Assembly (NCBI RefSeq): GCF_035195345.1
Contig: NZ_CP136574.1
Span: forward strand, 1,355,871 to 1,419,870
Reading direction: 5' to 3'
Length of the DNA: 64,000 nt
From: Flavobacterium sp.
GTDB taxonomy: Bacteria > Bacteroidota > Bacteroidia > Flavobacteriales > Flavobacteriaceae
The translations under genes and the position numbers were made by a program. Below the pieces are notes generated by a model. That model had not been told where the DNA came from. It saw only the letters and a program-made list of their open reading frames with translations, and searched no databases. Positions 51,931 to 60,635 of the stretch are shown one piece after another. Position 1 is the first letter of the stretch, and each line of letters starts with the position of its first letter.

Positions 51931-53172
51931 TTATCCTTCTAATTCTTCTTTTAATATATTCATTACATCTAAAATTGTTTCCTCTTCAAGATCGGTTCTT
52001 CTTACCAAATCATCAACATCTTGATTTAATACGCTTCTAGCTGTATCTAAACCGATTTTTTCAAATTCTTCAATAACCCAAGCTTCAATTTCGTCAGAGA
52101 ATTCTCTTAACTCAACATCATCTTCCTCCTGTATTGCGCCTTCTCTAATTACATCAATTTCATAACCTGTTAATAAACTAGCTAATTTAATGTTATTCCC
52201 ACCTCTACCAATAGCTTTAGACACCTCTTCTATTTTCAAAAATACTTCTGCCGTTTTAGCCTCTTCATTAATTTTAACTGTAGAAACTTTTGCAGGACTT
52301 AAAGCTCTTGTAATATACAATTGAGCATTGGTTGTATAATTAATAACATCAATGTTTTCGTTGCCTAATTCACGAACAATTCCATGAATACGGGAACCTT
52401 TCATACCTACACAAGCTCCAACAGGATCAATTCTATCATCATAAGAATCTACCGCTACTTTTGCTTTTTCACCAGGAATACGAACTACTTTTTTGATTGT
52501 AATTAAACCATCAAACACTTCAGGAATTTCTTGTTCGAATAATTTCTCAAGGAATTCTGGAGCAGTTCTAGACATGATGATTTGTGGTTTGTTACCTTTC
52601 AATTCAACATTTTCGATTACACCTCTAACATTATCTCCTTTTTTGAAATAATCATTTGGAATTTGTTTTTCTTTTGGTAAAACAATTTCATTTCCTTCAT
52701 CATCCATCAAAATTACAGCTTTTGGCCGAACATGGTGTACTTCCGCTGTATAAATATCTCCAATTAAGTCTTTAAATTGTTTATAAAGATTTGTATTATC
52801 GTGTTCGTGAATCTTAGAAATTAAGTTTTGACGTAAAGACAAAATTGCTCTTCTTCCTAATTGAATCAACTTTACTTCTTCAGAAACATCTTCGCCTACT
52901 TCAAAATCAGGCTCAATTCTTCTTGCTTCAGTTAATGAAATTTCAGAATTTGGATCTTCTACTTCGCCATCTTCTACGACAACACGATTTCTCCATATCT
53001 CCATATCTCCTTTATCAGGATTAATAATGATATCAAAATTATCGTCAGAACCATATTTCTTTTTTAATGCATTTCTAAATACATCCTCTAAAATTGCCAT
53101 TAGTGTAACTCTATCGATGAGTTTGTCGTCTTTAAATTCTGAAAACGATTCTATTAATGCAATATTCTCCAT
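51931..53172 (-). CDS. nusA: Transcription elongation/termination factor NusA
   Basis: Binds RNA polymerase and affects pausing, termination and antitermination. 413 residues: the polymerase-binding N-domain (about 1-125), an S1 domain (about 130-200), and two KH domains (about 230-345; SRIHGIVRELGNENIDVINY, split here, and RGGNNIKLASLLTGYEIDV). It ends in an acidic tail (DVMNILKEELEG) and lacks the AR repeats of E. coli NusA, as is normal outside Proteobacteria. It is 14 bp after rimP. NusA could act on the terminator-like hairpin in its own operon's leader. Confidence 0.97.
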   Translation of the reverse strand: MENIALIESFSEFKDDKLIDRVTLMAILEDVFRNALKKKYGSDDNFDIIINPDKGDMEIWRNRVVVEDGEVEDPNSEISLTEARRIEPDFEVGEDVSEEVKLIQLGRRAILSLRQNLISKIHEHDNTNLYKQFKDLIGDIYTAEVHHVRPKAVILMDDEGNEIVLPKEKQIPNDYFKKGDNVRGVIENVELKGNKPQIIMSRTAPEFLEKLFEQEIPEVFDGLITIKKVVRIPGEKAKVAVDSYDDRIDPVGACVGMKGSRIHGIVRELGNENIDVINYTTNAQLYITRALSPAKVSTVKINEEAKTAEVFLKIEEVSKAIGRGGNNIKLASLLTGYEIDVIREGAIQEEDDVELREFSDEIEAWVIEEFEKIGLDTARSVLNQDVDDLVRRTDLEEETILDVMNILKEELEG

Positions 53173-53186
53173 GTCAACTCTTTATT

Positions 53187-53654
53187 TTAAAATGATATTA
53201 TAACAACTGCTTCTTTTATATTTCCATAAGAAAGTTCCAGTTTTTTATCAACTGTTTCTTTTCCTTTTCCTATTTTTTTTGGCTCACGAGCCTGCCATTC
53301 TAAAGTTATTTTTTCATCATCAGCTGTAATTAATTTTGCTTCAATTTCTTCCGATGAAATGGTCTTAACTTTTATAGTTCTACCTATATTTTTTTTGTAT
53401 TGTCTTACTAATTTTAGCGGACTTGAAACTCCTGCTGAAGCAACTTCTAAAGAAAAATCTTGCTCTTCTCTATCTAAATTACCCTCAACAGCTCTACTTA
53501 CATCGATACAATCTTGTAAATTTACACCAAAATCACCATCTAAAACTACACTAATTTTATTAGCGTCATTGATAGTAAAATCTATCAAAAAAAGATGCTC
53601 ACGCTCCAACAATGCTACATCTAATGCTTCTTGAACTTTATTTTTAAATGTCAT
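53187..53654 (-). CDS. rimP: Ribosome maturation factor RimP
   Basis: Helps mature the 30S subunit. 155 residues with the family landmarks FLIDFTINDANKISVVLDGD, CIDVSRAVEGNL and SLEVASAGVSSPLK, and a C-terminal SH3-like barrel. The frame opens upstream to 53756, but the ATG at 53654 (MTFKNKVQEAL) is the standard start. An in-frame ATG at 53690 would add 12 residues encoded by a hairpin and is rejected. First gene of rimP-nusA-infB, as in most bacteria. Its leader contains a strong hairpin with a U tract. Confidence 0.95.
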   Translation of the reverse strand: MTFKNKVQEALDVALLEREHLFLIDFTINDANKISVVLDGDFGVNLQDCIDVSRAVEGNLDREEQDFSLEVASAGVSSPLKLVRQYKKNIGRTIKVKTISSEEIEAKLITADDEKITLEWQAREPKKIGKGKETVDKKLELSYGNIKEAVVIISF

Positions 53655-53660
53655 ACTTTT

Positions 53661-53688
53661 ATAAAAAGAGGCACGCTTTGCGTGCCTC
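53661..53688 (-). terminator. Terminator-like hairpin in the rimP-nusA-infB leader (candidate attenuator)
   Basis: On the minus strand GAGGCACGC-AAA-GCGTGCCTC forms a 9-bp GC-rich stem (53668-53676 with 53680-53688) with a 3-nt loop, followed by UUUUUAU. It lies downstream of the operon's predicted promoter and ends 6 nt before the rimP ATG, so it would reduce transcription into the operon. Confidence 0.7.
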
Positions 53689-53716
53689 ATAATCCTCTGT
53701 TCTTTAATAACGCCAC

Positions 53717-53724
53717 AAATATAC
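53717..53724 (-). promoter_or_regulatory. Putative -7 box of rimP-nusA-infB (TATATTTG)
   Basis: A minus-strand TAnnTTTG match 62 nt before the rimP ATG and upstream of the leader hairpin. Confidence 0.45.
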
Positions 53725-53781
53725 AATTTTTTTTGAATTAAAAAAAAGATTGTCAATTTGGATATTTTTTGTACTTTTATG

Positions 53782-53799
53782 GTGTAATTTATTTTACAC
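53782..53799 (+). promoter_or_regulatory. Inverted repeat upstream of the universal stress protein gene
   Basis: GTGTAA (53782-53787) and TTACAC (53794-53799) with a 6-bp spacer, just after a near-consensus -7 box (TACTTTTA, 53772-53779) and 26 bp before the ATG. Position suits an operator, but the arms are short. Confidence 0.3.
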
Positions 53800-53825
53800 T
53801 ATATAACATAACCTAAAACAAAATT

Positions 53826-54650
53826 ATGAAACGAATTTTAGTACCTACCGATTTTTCAAAACACGCAGAATACGCATTAAAAGTTGCAGCCCAGATAGCC
53901 AAAAAAAGTGGTGGAGAGATATTTTTAGTACACATGCTTGAATTACCAACATCAGGAAATGACGCCATGTCTACAGCACATGAAATACCCGAATTAATGC
54001 TATTTAAAAACGCTGCAATTAATAAATTAGATACTATTATGAGTGCTGAATATCTTAGTGGTGTTAATATTTCTAAAATTATTCAATTCGAAATGGCTTT
54101 TGACGGGATCATTAAAAATGGCAAAGCTCACAATGTAGACTTAATAGTAATGGGATCTCACGGAGCGAGTGGTTTTCAAGAAATGTTTATTGGATCTAAT
54201 ACAGAGAAAGTAGTTAGAAACTCAGATGTACCTGTATTAGTAATCAAAAGAGAAGAAAGCGATTTTAATGCTAATAACTTTGTATTTGCTTCTGACTTTT
54301 CCGAAGAAATAAAAAAACCTTTTGAAAAAGTTGTTGAATTTGCAGATAAATTTAATTCTCATTTACATTTAGTAACCGTTAACACTCCTAACAATTTTAA
54401 ATCAACAAGAGTAGCACAAAAAGCTATGGATGAATTTGTTGCTGAATTTAAAATCAATAATTGTTCAACTCATATTTACAACGACGTTAATGTAGAAAAA
54501 GGTATTTTACATTTTGCAAAAGGCATCAATGCTGATATAATTGGAATGAGTACACATGGAAGAAAAGGCTTATCACACTTCTTCAACGGAAGCATCAGTG
54601 AAGACTTAGTAAATCACGCTAAACGTCCAGTTATTACTTTTAAAATCTAG
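53826..54650 (+). CDS. Universal stress protein, two UspA domains
   Basis: 274 residues made of two UspA domains (about 1-143 and 150-274). Domain 1 has the ATP-binding pattern G-xx-G-x9-GS in GSHGASGFQEMFIGS. In domain 2 the pattern starts with Ser instead of Gly (STHGRKGLSHFFNGS), so its nucleotide binding may differ. Cytoplasmic stress protein; the exact role is unknown. It is monocistronic, with an inverted repeat and a near-consensus -7 box upstream and a strong terminator after. Confidence 0.94.
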   Translation: MKRILVPTDFSKHAEYALKVAAQIAKKSGGEIFLVHMLELPTSGNDAMSTAHEIPELMLFKNAAINKLDTIMSAEYLSGVNISKIIQFEMAFDGIIKNGKAHNVDLIVMGSHGASGFQEMFIGSNTEKVVRNSDVPVLVIKREESDFNANNFVFASDFSEEIKKPFEKVVEFADKFNSHLHLVTVNTPNNFKSTRVAQKAMDEFVAEFKINNCSTHIYNDVNVEKGILHFAKGINADIIGMSTHGRKGLSHFFNGSISEDLVNHAKRPVITFKI

Positions 54651-54667
54651 ATTTTAAAATTTTAATC

Positions 54668-54705
54668 GCATAAAAAAAGACTGCAAAAGCAGTCTTTTTT
54701 TATGC
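54668..54705 (+). terminator. Intrinsic terminator of the universal stress protein gene
   Basis: AGACTGC and GCAGTCT around an AAAA loop, extended by A/T pairs to a 17-bp stem (54668-54684 with 54689-54705), with a T run in the descending arm. Confidence 0.9.
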
Positions 54706-54739
54706 CAACTAGTAAGCCATCAACGTTTTATAAAAATAA

Positions 54740-54769
54740 AAAACTCCACTTATTTATAAGTGGAGTTTT
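54740..54769 (-). terminator. Intrinsic terminator of tRNA-Gln
   Basis: A 13-bp stem (54740-54752 with 54757-54769), loop TTTA, followed by a U-rich tract on the minus strand, one base beyond the tRNA 3' end. Confidence 0.85.
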
Positions 54770-54770
54770 G

Positions 54771-54841
54771 TTGGCCCACAAGGACTCGAACCTTGAATGA
54801 CGGTACCAAAAACCGGAGTGTTACCATTACACCATGGGCCA
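54771..54841 (-). tRNA. tRNA-Gln (anticodon TTG)
   Basis: 71 nt fold as a full cloverleaf: acceptor TGGCCCA with TGGGCCA, D stem GTGT/ACAC, T stem CAAGG/CCTTG with loop TTCGAGT, and discriminator A. The anticodon TTG is complementary to 54807-54809. The outermost anticodon-stem pair is C27-U43, a mismatch. CCA is not encoded. It is transcribed alone on the minus strand with its own terminator. Confidence 0.95.
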
Positions 54842-54999
54842 ATACCTAACAACCTTTTCGATTGCGAGTGCAAATGTAATACATAATTTCTATTCTGCAA
54901 ATTTTTCTAAAAAAAATATTAAAATATTTATTAAACCTTTTTAATAAACAAAAAAATAGTTTCTTTGTAGTAAAATATAGAAAAAAACAAAAAAACAAT

Positions 55000-57900
55000 A
55001 TGAATTCATTCAACTTTAAAAAGTGGAACACTATAATTGGTTGGTCTACTTTTATAGTAGCATTAATTACTTATTCATTAACTGTAGAGCCCACCATGAG
55101 TTTTTGGGATTGTGGCGAATACATCGCAACGTCAGCTAATTTAGAAGTAGGCCATCCACCTGGAGCACCTTTGTTTCAAATGTTAGGAGCGTTCTTTGCA
55201 ATGTTTGCCTTAAGTGCAGACAAAATTGCACTGATGGTTAATTACCTTTCTGTATTTTCAAGTGCTTTTACTGTACTTTTTATGTTTTGGTCGTTAACCA
55301 TTTTATTAAAAAAATTAATTACTAAAGAAACTGAACTTTCAACAATTAATGCCATTCTTATTTTAGGCAGTGCAGCTGTTGCTACTTTGTCTTTTACTTT
55401 TACCGACAGTTTTTGGTACAACGCAGTAGAAGCTGAGGTATATGCAATGGCAACTTTTCTAATCTCTTTGTTATTTTGGTTAGGATTACGCTGGGAACAA
55501 GAAATAAACACACCAAGAGGAAACAAATGGCTTTTACTAATCTCTTTAGTAATAGGTCTTTCATTTGGAGTTCACTTTATGGCTCTTTTAGCATTTCCAG
55601 CTATTGGATTTTTATATTTTTTCAAAAAATACAATAATGTTACCTTGAAAAGTTTTTTGATTGCTAATGTAGTTATAGTCGCTATTTTGCTTTTTATCTT
55701 TAAACTTTTACTTCCATATACCTTAGCATTCTTTGGTAAAACTGAAATCTTCATGGTGAACAGTCTTGGAATGCCATTTAACTCTGGAACTATCTTTGCT
55801 TTTATTTTAATAGTTGCTGCTTTCTATTTCGGATTAAATTATACCAAGAAAAAAGGACATGTTTTTTACAATACTTTAATTTTAGCTACTCTTTTTATTT
55901 TAATTGGTTTTTCTACATGGATGATGTTACCTATTCGTGCCAATGCTAACACACCAATTAACGAAAACAAACCATCGGATGCAGCAGAGGTTTTAGCTTA
56001 CTACAATCGCGAACAATATGGTGAACAAAAATTATTCTACGGACCTCAATTTTCGGACACCTATTCTGGTTTAGATCCTGTTACACCTTATTTAGATGAT
56101 AAGCCAAACTACGAACGTGATTATAAAACAAAAAAATACATCATCACTAACGATTACATCAACGCAAAACAGAATACTGACGACGCTCATAAAGGATTAT
56201 TACCTAGAATGTGGAGCAATGAGCACAATGAAAATTATATGATTTTCACAGAGCCTTTAGAATTTAGAATCAATCCAGAATATGCTCATGAAGACGAATT
56301 AGTTCAAATTGTAACACAATTTAGAAAAGCATATGCCGCAGGAGAATTAGACGAAAAGGATTATGACAAATTCTTAAAAGGATATGGTGAGTATTTAATA
56401 GTTGATAAACCTACATTTGTCAATAACATGAAATTCATGGTACAATATCAATTCGGATACATGTACTTGCGCTATTTACTTTGGAATTTTGTAGGAAGAC
56501 AAAATGATGTACAAGGAAAATATGACAATACTAATGGTAATTGGCTTAGTGGAATTAATTTTATAGATGAAATTTTTACTGGAACTCAAAAAAATCTTCC
56601 ATCGGATATGCAAAACAACAAAGGAAGAAACATTTATTATGGTATTCCTTTACTTTTAGCACTCATTGGATTTGTTTTTCATGCCATGAGAGATAAAAAA
56701 AGTTTCTATGTCCTTTTAGTCTTGTTCCTATTCACAGGTCTTGCCTTAAAAATTTACTTAAACGAAAGACCTTTTGAACCAAGAGAAAGAGATTATGCGC
56801 TTGTAGGCTCCTTCTACGTTTTTGCTATGTGGATTGGCTATGGAATTTTTGCTATTTTCGACACTTTGAAAAAATACATTCAACCAAAAGCAGCATTAGC
56901 AATCGTTTTAGTAACCTCGTTATTAGCTTCACCAGTTGTTTTAGCAGCTCAAAATTGGGACGACCACGATCGTTCAAACAAAGACACTGCTTATACAATG
57001 GCAAAAGCCTATTTAGATTCATGTGAGCCTAATGCAATTTTATTTACTATTGGTGATAATGACACTTTCCCACTTTGGTATATGCAAGAAATTGAAGGAT
57101 ATCGTACTGATATACGAATAGTAAATACAAGTCTATTTATGACGGATTGGTATATTGATCAAATGAAAATGAAAACTCATAATTCTGAACCTATTCCAAG
57201 CTCTTTTAACAGAGAACAATATAAGGGAAGTCATAGAGATTACAGTTTATATGTGGAACGCACGAAAGATCCTTTATTACTAGACGAAATGCTTAAATTC
57301 ATTGCTCTTGACGATGAACGTGCTAAAATTGAATTAAACAACGGTAGAAAGGTAAATTATTTCCCATCTAAGAAAGTAATTTTCCCAATAGACAAAGCAA
57401 CAATAATAAAAAACAAAGTAGTTTCAGAAAAATTCTATGACTCAATTGTTCCTGCTATTGAATTTGAAATAAAAGATGACGCACTTTACAAAAATCGATT
57501 AATGATGCTTGACATTGTAAATCAAAATAATTGGAAACGTCCTATTTATTTTACTGGCGGAAGTTTTGGTGAAGATGACTACATTTGGATGAAAGATTAT
57601 CTACAATTAGATGGAATGTGTTTCAAATTAGTTCCAATAAAAACACCTGCAGAATCTCCAAGTCCAATGAAAATGGGCTTAATTGACTCTGAAAAAATGT
57701 ATAATATTGTAATGAAATGGGATTGGGGTAATAGTGGAAAATCTATTATATATCACGATGTTGAAACTCGAAAAAACAGCATCACATACAGAACTAATCT
57801 AGCGCGTTTAGCAGAAACTTTAATTACAGAAGGTAAATTAGAAAAAGCAGAAAAAGTAATTGATTTAGCTATGGAAAAAATGCCGGTTAAATATTTTGAA

Positions 57901-58200
57901 TATTATTCAATGCTTGAACCATTTGTAATTGGATATTACGAAGTAGGCAAAAAAGAAAAAGCAAGAGCAATTATTTCGGAAGTAATTAAAAAATACCAAG
58001 AAAATCTGACTTTTTATAATAGCTGGAAACCTAGTGAACAAAACTTTGGCGCTATTGATATTGTAAGTGATATTGAATATTATAGAAGCTTGCTACAAGT
58101 AGCAGAAGCTGCTGATGATTTAGAATTTTACAATAAAGAAAAAGCAAAATTTAATACCTTTAATAAAATGTTTGACCGTTTTGGTAGAAAAATGGAATAA
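55000..58200 (+). CDS. DUF2723 family multi-pass membrane protein (glycosyltransferase-like) with C-terminal repeat region
   Basis: 1066 residues. The start is typical of DUF2723: WSTFIVALITYSLTVEPTMS, then FWDCGEYIATSANLEVGHPPGAP. About ten helices occupy residues 1-320 and 545-660, with extracytoplasmic segments between and a soluble C-terminal half. The last 150 residues are helical and TPR-like (ARLAETLITEGKLEKAEKVI). The DCGE motif and topology resemble GT-C protein-mannosyltransferases, so a role in protein or lipid glycosylation is likely but unproven. Monocistronic; terminator follows. Confidence 0.85.
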   Translation: MNSFNFKKWNTIIGWSTFIVALITYSLTVEPTMSFWDCGEYIATSANLEVGHPPGAPLFQMLGAFFAMFALSADKIALMVNYLSVFSSAFTVLFMFWSLTILLKKLITKETELSTINAILILGSAAVATLSFTFTDSFWYNAVEAEVYAMATFLISLLFWLGLRWEQEINTPRGNKWLLLISLVIGLSFGVHFMALLAFPAIGFLYFFKKYNNVTLKSFLIANVVIVAILLFIFKLLLPYTLAFFGKTEIFMVNSLGMPFNSGTIFAFILIVAAFYFGLNYTKKKGHVFYNTLILATLFILIGFSTWMMLPIRANANTPINENKPSDAAEVLAYYNREQYGEQKLFYGPQFSDTYSGLDPVTPYLDDKPNYERDYKTKKYIITNDYINAKQNTDDAHKGLLPRMWSNEHNENYMIFTEPLEFRINPEYAHEDELVQIVTQFRKAYAAGELDEKDYDKFLKGYGEYLIVDKPTFVNNMKFMVQYQFGYMYLRYLLWNFVGRQNDVQGKYDNTNGNWLSGINFIDEIFTGTQKNLPSDMQNNKGRNIYYGIPLLLALIGFVFHAMRDKKSFYVLLVLFLFTGLALKIYLNERPFEPRERDYALVGSFYVFAMWIGYGIFAIFDTLKKYIQPKAALAIVLVTSLLASPVVLAAQNWDDHDRSNKDTAYTMAKAYLDSCEPNAILFTIGDNDTFPLWYMQEIEGYRTDIRIVNTSLFMTDWYIDQMKMKTHNSEPIPSSFNREQYKGSHRDYSLYVERTKDPLLLDEMLKFIALDDERAKIELNNGRKVNYFPSKKVIFPIDKATIIKNKVVSEKFYDSIVPAIEFEIKDDALYKNRLMMLDIVNQNNWKRPIYFTGGSFGEDDYIWMKDYLQLDGMCFKLVPIKTPAESPSPMKMGLIDSEKMYNIVMKWDWGNSGKSIIYHDVETRKNSITYRTNLARLAETLITEGKLEKAEKVIDLAMEKMPVKYFEYYSMLEPFVIGYYEVGKKEKARAIISEVIKKYQENLTFYNSWKPSEQNFGAIDIVSDIEYYRSLLQVAEAADDLEFYNKEKAKFNTFNKMFDRFGRKME

Positions 58201-58215
58201 CTAATTTATAGATAT

Positions 58216-58262
58216 AAAATGTTCCAAGTGAAAGAAATTTCGTTTGGAACATTTTTTTTATG
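58216..58262 (+). terminator. Intrinsic terminator after the DUF2723 gene
   Basis: AAAATGTTCCAA (58216-58227) pairs with TTGGAACATTTT (58244-58255) around a loop holding a small inner hairpin, followed by a T tract. It lies 14 bp before the next ATG. Confidence 0.8.
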
Positions 58263-58275
58263 CTATTTTTACACG

Positions 58276-58914
58276 ATGGACTATAATTGGGTAAAAACAA
58301 ATAGTTTGATAAAAAAGGTTTTCGCTAATCTGGTTTGGGATATACCAAACTTGGACAAGAAAATCTATTTAACATTTGATGACGGACCAATTCCAGAAGT
58401 AACTGAATGGGTTTTAGACCTTTTAAAATCGGAGAAAATTAAAGCGACTTTCTTCTGTATTGGAGATAATATCAAAAAACATCCTGAAGTTTATAAAAGA
58501 ATTCTGTCTGAAGGACATCAAACAGGAAATCACACTTTCAATCATTTAAACGGATGGAAAACCCAAACTAATCATTACATCGATAATTTCAAGTTGTGCG
58601 AAACTGAACACTTAAAACTGAACACTGAACACTTTTTTTTATTTCGTCCTCCTTATGGAAAAATAAAGCCTAGTCAATCGAAAGCAATTAGAGCGTTCGG
58701 TTACAAAATAATCATGTGGGATGTTTTGAGTTATGATTTTGATTCAACCCTTACGGCAGAAAAATGTCTGGAAAATGTAATTTCAAATACGGCACAAGGA
58801 AGCATTATCGTATTTCACGATAGCTTAAAAGCAGAAAAAAATTTGAAATTTGCATTACCAAAAGCAATACAAATTTTAAAAAATAGGGGATTTGTTTTTG
58901 ATGTAATTTCTTAG
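58276..58914 (+). CDS. Polysaccharide deacetylase (NodB homology domain)
   Basis: A carbohydrate esterase family 4-type enzyme that removes acetyl groups from peptidoglycan or other polymers. The 212 residues hold all catalytic motifs: TFDDGP (33-38), NHTFNH (85-90, metal ligands), RPPYG (124-128) and IVFHDS near the end. No signal peptide is evident. Residues about 110-120 (TEHLKLNTEHF) are coded by three copies of ACTGAACACT, which looks like intergenic repeat DNA. The frame opens at 58219, but that lies in the upstream terminator; the ATG at 58276 fits. It overlaps the convergent thioredoxin-fold gene by 4 bp. Confidence 0.9.
   Translation: MDYNWVKTNSLIKKVFANLVWDIPNLDKKIYLTFDDGPIPEVTEWVLDLLKSEKIKATFFCIGDNIKKHPEVYKRILSEGHQTGNHTFNHLNGWKTQTNHYIDNFKLCETEHLKLNTEHFFLFRPPYGKIKPSQSKAIRAFGYKIIMWDVLSYDFDSTLTAEKCLENVISNTAQGSIIVFHDSLKAEKNLKFALPKAIQILKNRGFVFDVIS
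58603..58633. repeat. ACTGAACACT repeat inside the deacetylase gene
   Basis: Three copies at 58603-58612, 58617-58626 and 58624-58633 (the last two overlap). The inverse copy AGTGTTCAGT occurs after polA at 63492-63501. Confidence 0.75.
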
Positions 58915-59207
58915 GCTTGTTCTTGCACTAACGAAATCAACGTATTTGCATCAAGTTCACCGCTTTGCCTCCATACCATTTGACCTTCTTTATAAATCAT
59001 TAAAGTAGGTAACCCTTTAATACGAAGTGCATCGGCTAATTCCTGATTTTTATCCACATCAATTTTAATTACACGCGCTTTGTCTCCTAAGGCCGCTGCT
59101 ACATGACGAATAACTTCGTTCATTGCTACTGAAGGTTCATTCCACTCTGTAAAAAAATCGATAAGTACAGGGACTTGAGCATCGATAAGTTCTCCAAATT
59201 TTGACAT
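58911..59207 (-). CDS. Thioredoxin-fold protein lacking the CxxC active site
   Basis: 98 residues, the size of thioredoxin, with the fold signature VPVLIDFFTEWNEPSVAMNE, then VIKIDVDKNQELADALRIKG, LPTLMIYKEGQMV with the cis-proline. Where thioredoxins have WCGPC it has WNEPS, and there is no cysteine in the protein, so it cannot do thiol-disulfide exchange. A binding or chaperone-like role is likely. It has a -7 box about 50 nt upstream and overlaps the convergent deacetylase gene by 4 bp. Confidence 0.88.
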   Translation of the reverse strand: MSKFGELIDAQVPVLIDFFTEWNEPSVAMNEVIRHVAAALGDKARVIKIDVDKNQELADALRIKGLPTLMIYKEGQMVWRQSGELDANTLISLVQEQA

Positions 59208-59259
59208 AAATTGAATTTATTAGTATCAAAAAAATTATTTTTCACGCGAAAATAATATA

Positions 59260-59267
59260 CAAATGTA
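59260..59267 (-). promoter_or_regulatory. Putative -7 box of the thioredoxin-fold gene (TACATTTG)
   Basis: A minus-strand TAnnTTTG match 52 nt before the ATG at 59207. Confidence 0.4.
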
Positions 59268-59281
59268 GCATTTTTACTGAA

Positions 59282-60511
59282 TTACGCTACATTTTCTCCT
59301 TTTTTTAGTTCAATAACCGTTATTTCGGGCATAATTCCTACTCTACCAGGGTAAGCATGGAAGCCAAAACCACGATTTACATAAATATATCTTCCTGCAT
59401 TTTCATACAATCCTGCCCATTGTTTATAAACATATTGCACTGGACTCCATTTGATCCAACCCGGAATTTCTATCCCAAATTGAAACCCATGCGTATGACC
59501 CGAAAGCGTTAAATGATAATGATTATCATCATGCTGAATTTTCTCATCCCAATGACTTGGATCGTGACTCAGTACAATTTTAAAATCTTCTTTATTTAAA
59601 CCTAGAGCAGCTAAATTCAAATCGCCGCGTTCACCGAATTTTCTTCCCCAGTTTTCAACACCCACGATTGCTAATTCCTGATTGTCTTTTTTGATTTTCA
59701 CATGTTCATTCAACAACAACTTGAAATCTATTTTATCATGAATAGCTTTTATTCCTTCAAAATTTGCCTTCTTTTCTGCTTGTGATTTCCAATCTAAATA
59801 TTCGCCATAATCGTGATTTCCTAAAATAGAAAACTTTCCGAATTTTGGAGCATGAATACCTTTAAACGTATCAATCCAAGGATCCATTTCAGTTGCGTGT
59901 GTGTTCACAATATCGCCTGTAAACAAAACCATATCCGAATTTTGTTCGTTAATCAAATCGATCGCATATTGAATTTTCTCGGCATCATCAAAACTTCCAC
60001 TATGAATATCAGAAATGTGTGTGATAGTAGTTCCATCAAAAGCATCTGGTAAATCTGGAAAAAACAACGTTTGTTTGATTACTTTAAAATTGTATTTTCC
60101 AATAGTAATTCCATACAAAAATGAGGCAAATGGAATCGCAGCAACTCCAAGGGCAATTTGGCTTACAAAACGTCTTCGTTCTGGTAAGAAACTTTCAGGT
60201 CCACTTTTAATTACCAATGAAAATAATCCAGAAAAAAAGCGAATAATATCTTCTCCAAATAAAATAATAGTTAATAATAATTTGGGAACATAGAGCATTA
60301 GCAATAATCCCATCGTCATCATAGTTTTTGGCGTTTGCCCTACACTTCTATCAAAATGATATAATTGATAAATGATATAAGCTAATGCTATAGCCGAAGT
60401 AACATAATAAAAAATGAAGAACCACTTCGATTTAATCAACGTTTTAAACGCCTGAAAAGCATAGATTTCAAGAATGACAACAAATACTAAAAAAACAATC
60501 CAACGAATCAT
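59282..60511 (-). CDS. Membrane-associated metallophosphoesterase (YkuE/YaeI-like)
   Basis: 409 residues. Four membrane helices at the N-terminus (about 1-115) lead to a calcineurin-like phosphoesterase domain with all metal-binding motifs: HISDIHSGSF, FTGDIVN, ILGNHDYG, and LSGHTHGFQFG. Relatives such as E. coli YaeI and B. subtilis YkuE act on phosphoesters at the membrane; the substrate here is unknown. It starts at the ATG at 60511, divergent from polA, with an imperfect -7 box (TTACTTTG) 17 nt upstream. Confidence 0.9.
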   Translation of the reverse strand: MIRWIVFLVFVVILEIYAFQAFKTLIKSKWFFIFYYVTSAIALAYIIYQLYHFDRSVGQTPKTMMTMGLLLMLYVPKLLLTIILFGEDIIRFFSGLFSLVIKSGPESFLPERRRFVSQIALGVAAIPFASFLYGITIGKYNFKVIKQTLFFPDLPDAFDGTTITHISDIHSGSFDDAEKIQYAIDLINEQNSDMVLFTGDIVNTHATEMDPWIDTFKGIHAPKFGKFSILGNHDYGEYLDWKSQAEKKANFEGIKAIHDKIDFKLLLNEHVKIKKDNQELAIVGVENWGRKFGERGDLNLAALGLNKEDFKIVLSHDPSHWDEKIQHDDNHYHLTLSGHTHGFQFGIEIPGWIKWSPVQYVYKQWAGLYENAGRYIYVNRGFGFHAYPGRVGIMPEITVIELKKGENVA

Positions 60512-60635
60512 TAGCTCTTTTTTTTTGCAAAGTAAGTAACAAGTTTGACAAATTGATGCTGTATTAAATGAATTTTAACAAAGTTTTTTTAAGCAAAGAA
60601 TTGTACTTTTACACTTTTAATGAAATTTCTATACA

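Noticed and set aside
53655..53690. In-frame upstream ATG of rimP at 53690
   Set aside because: The added 12 residues are encoded by the leader hairpin and are absent from RimP families.
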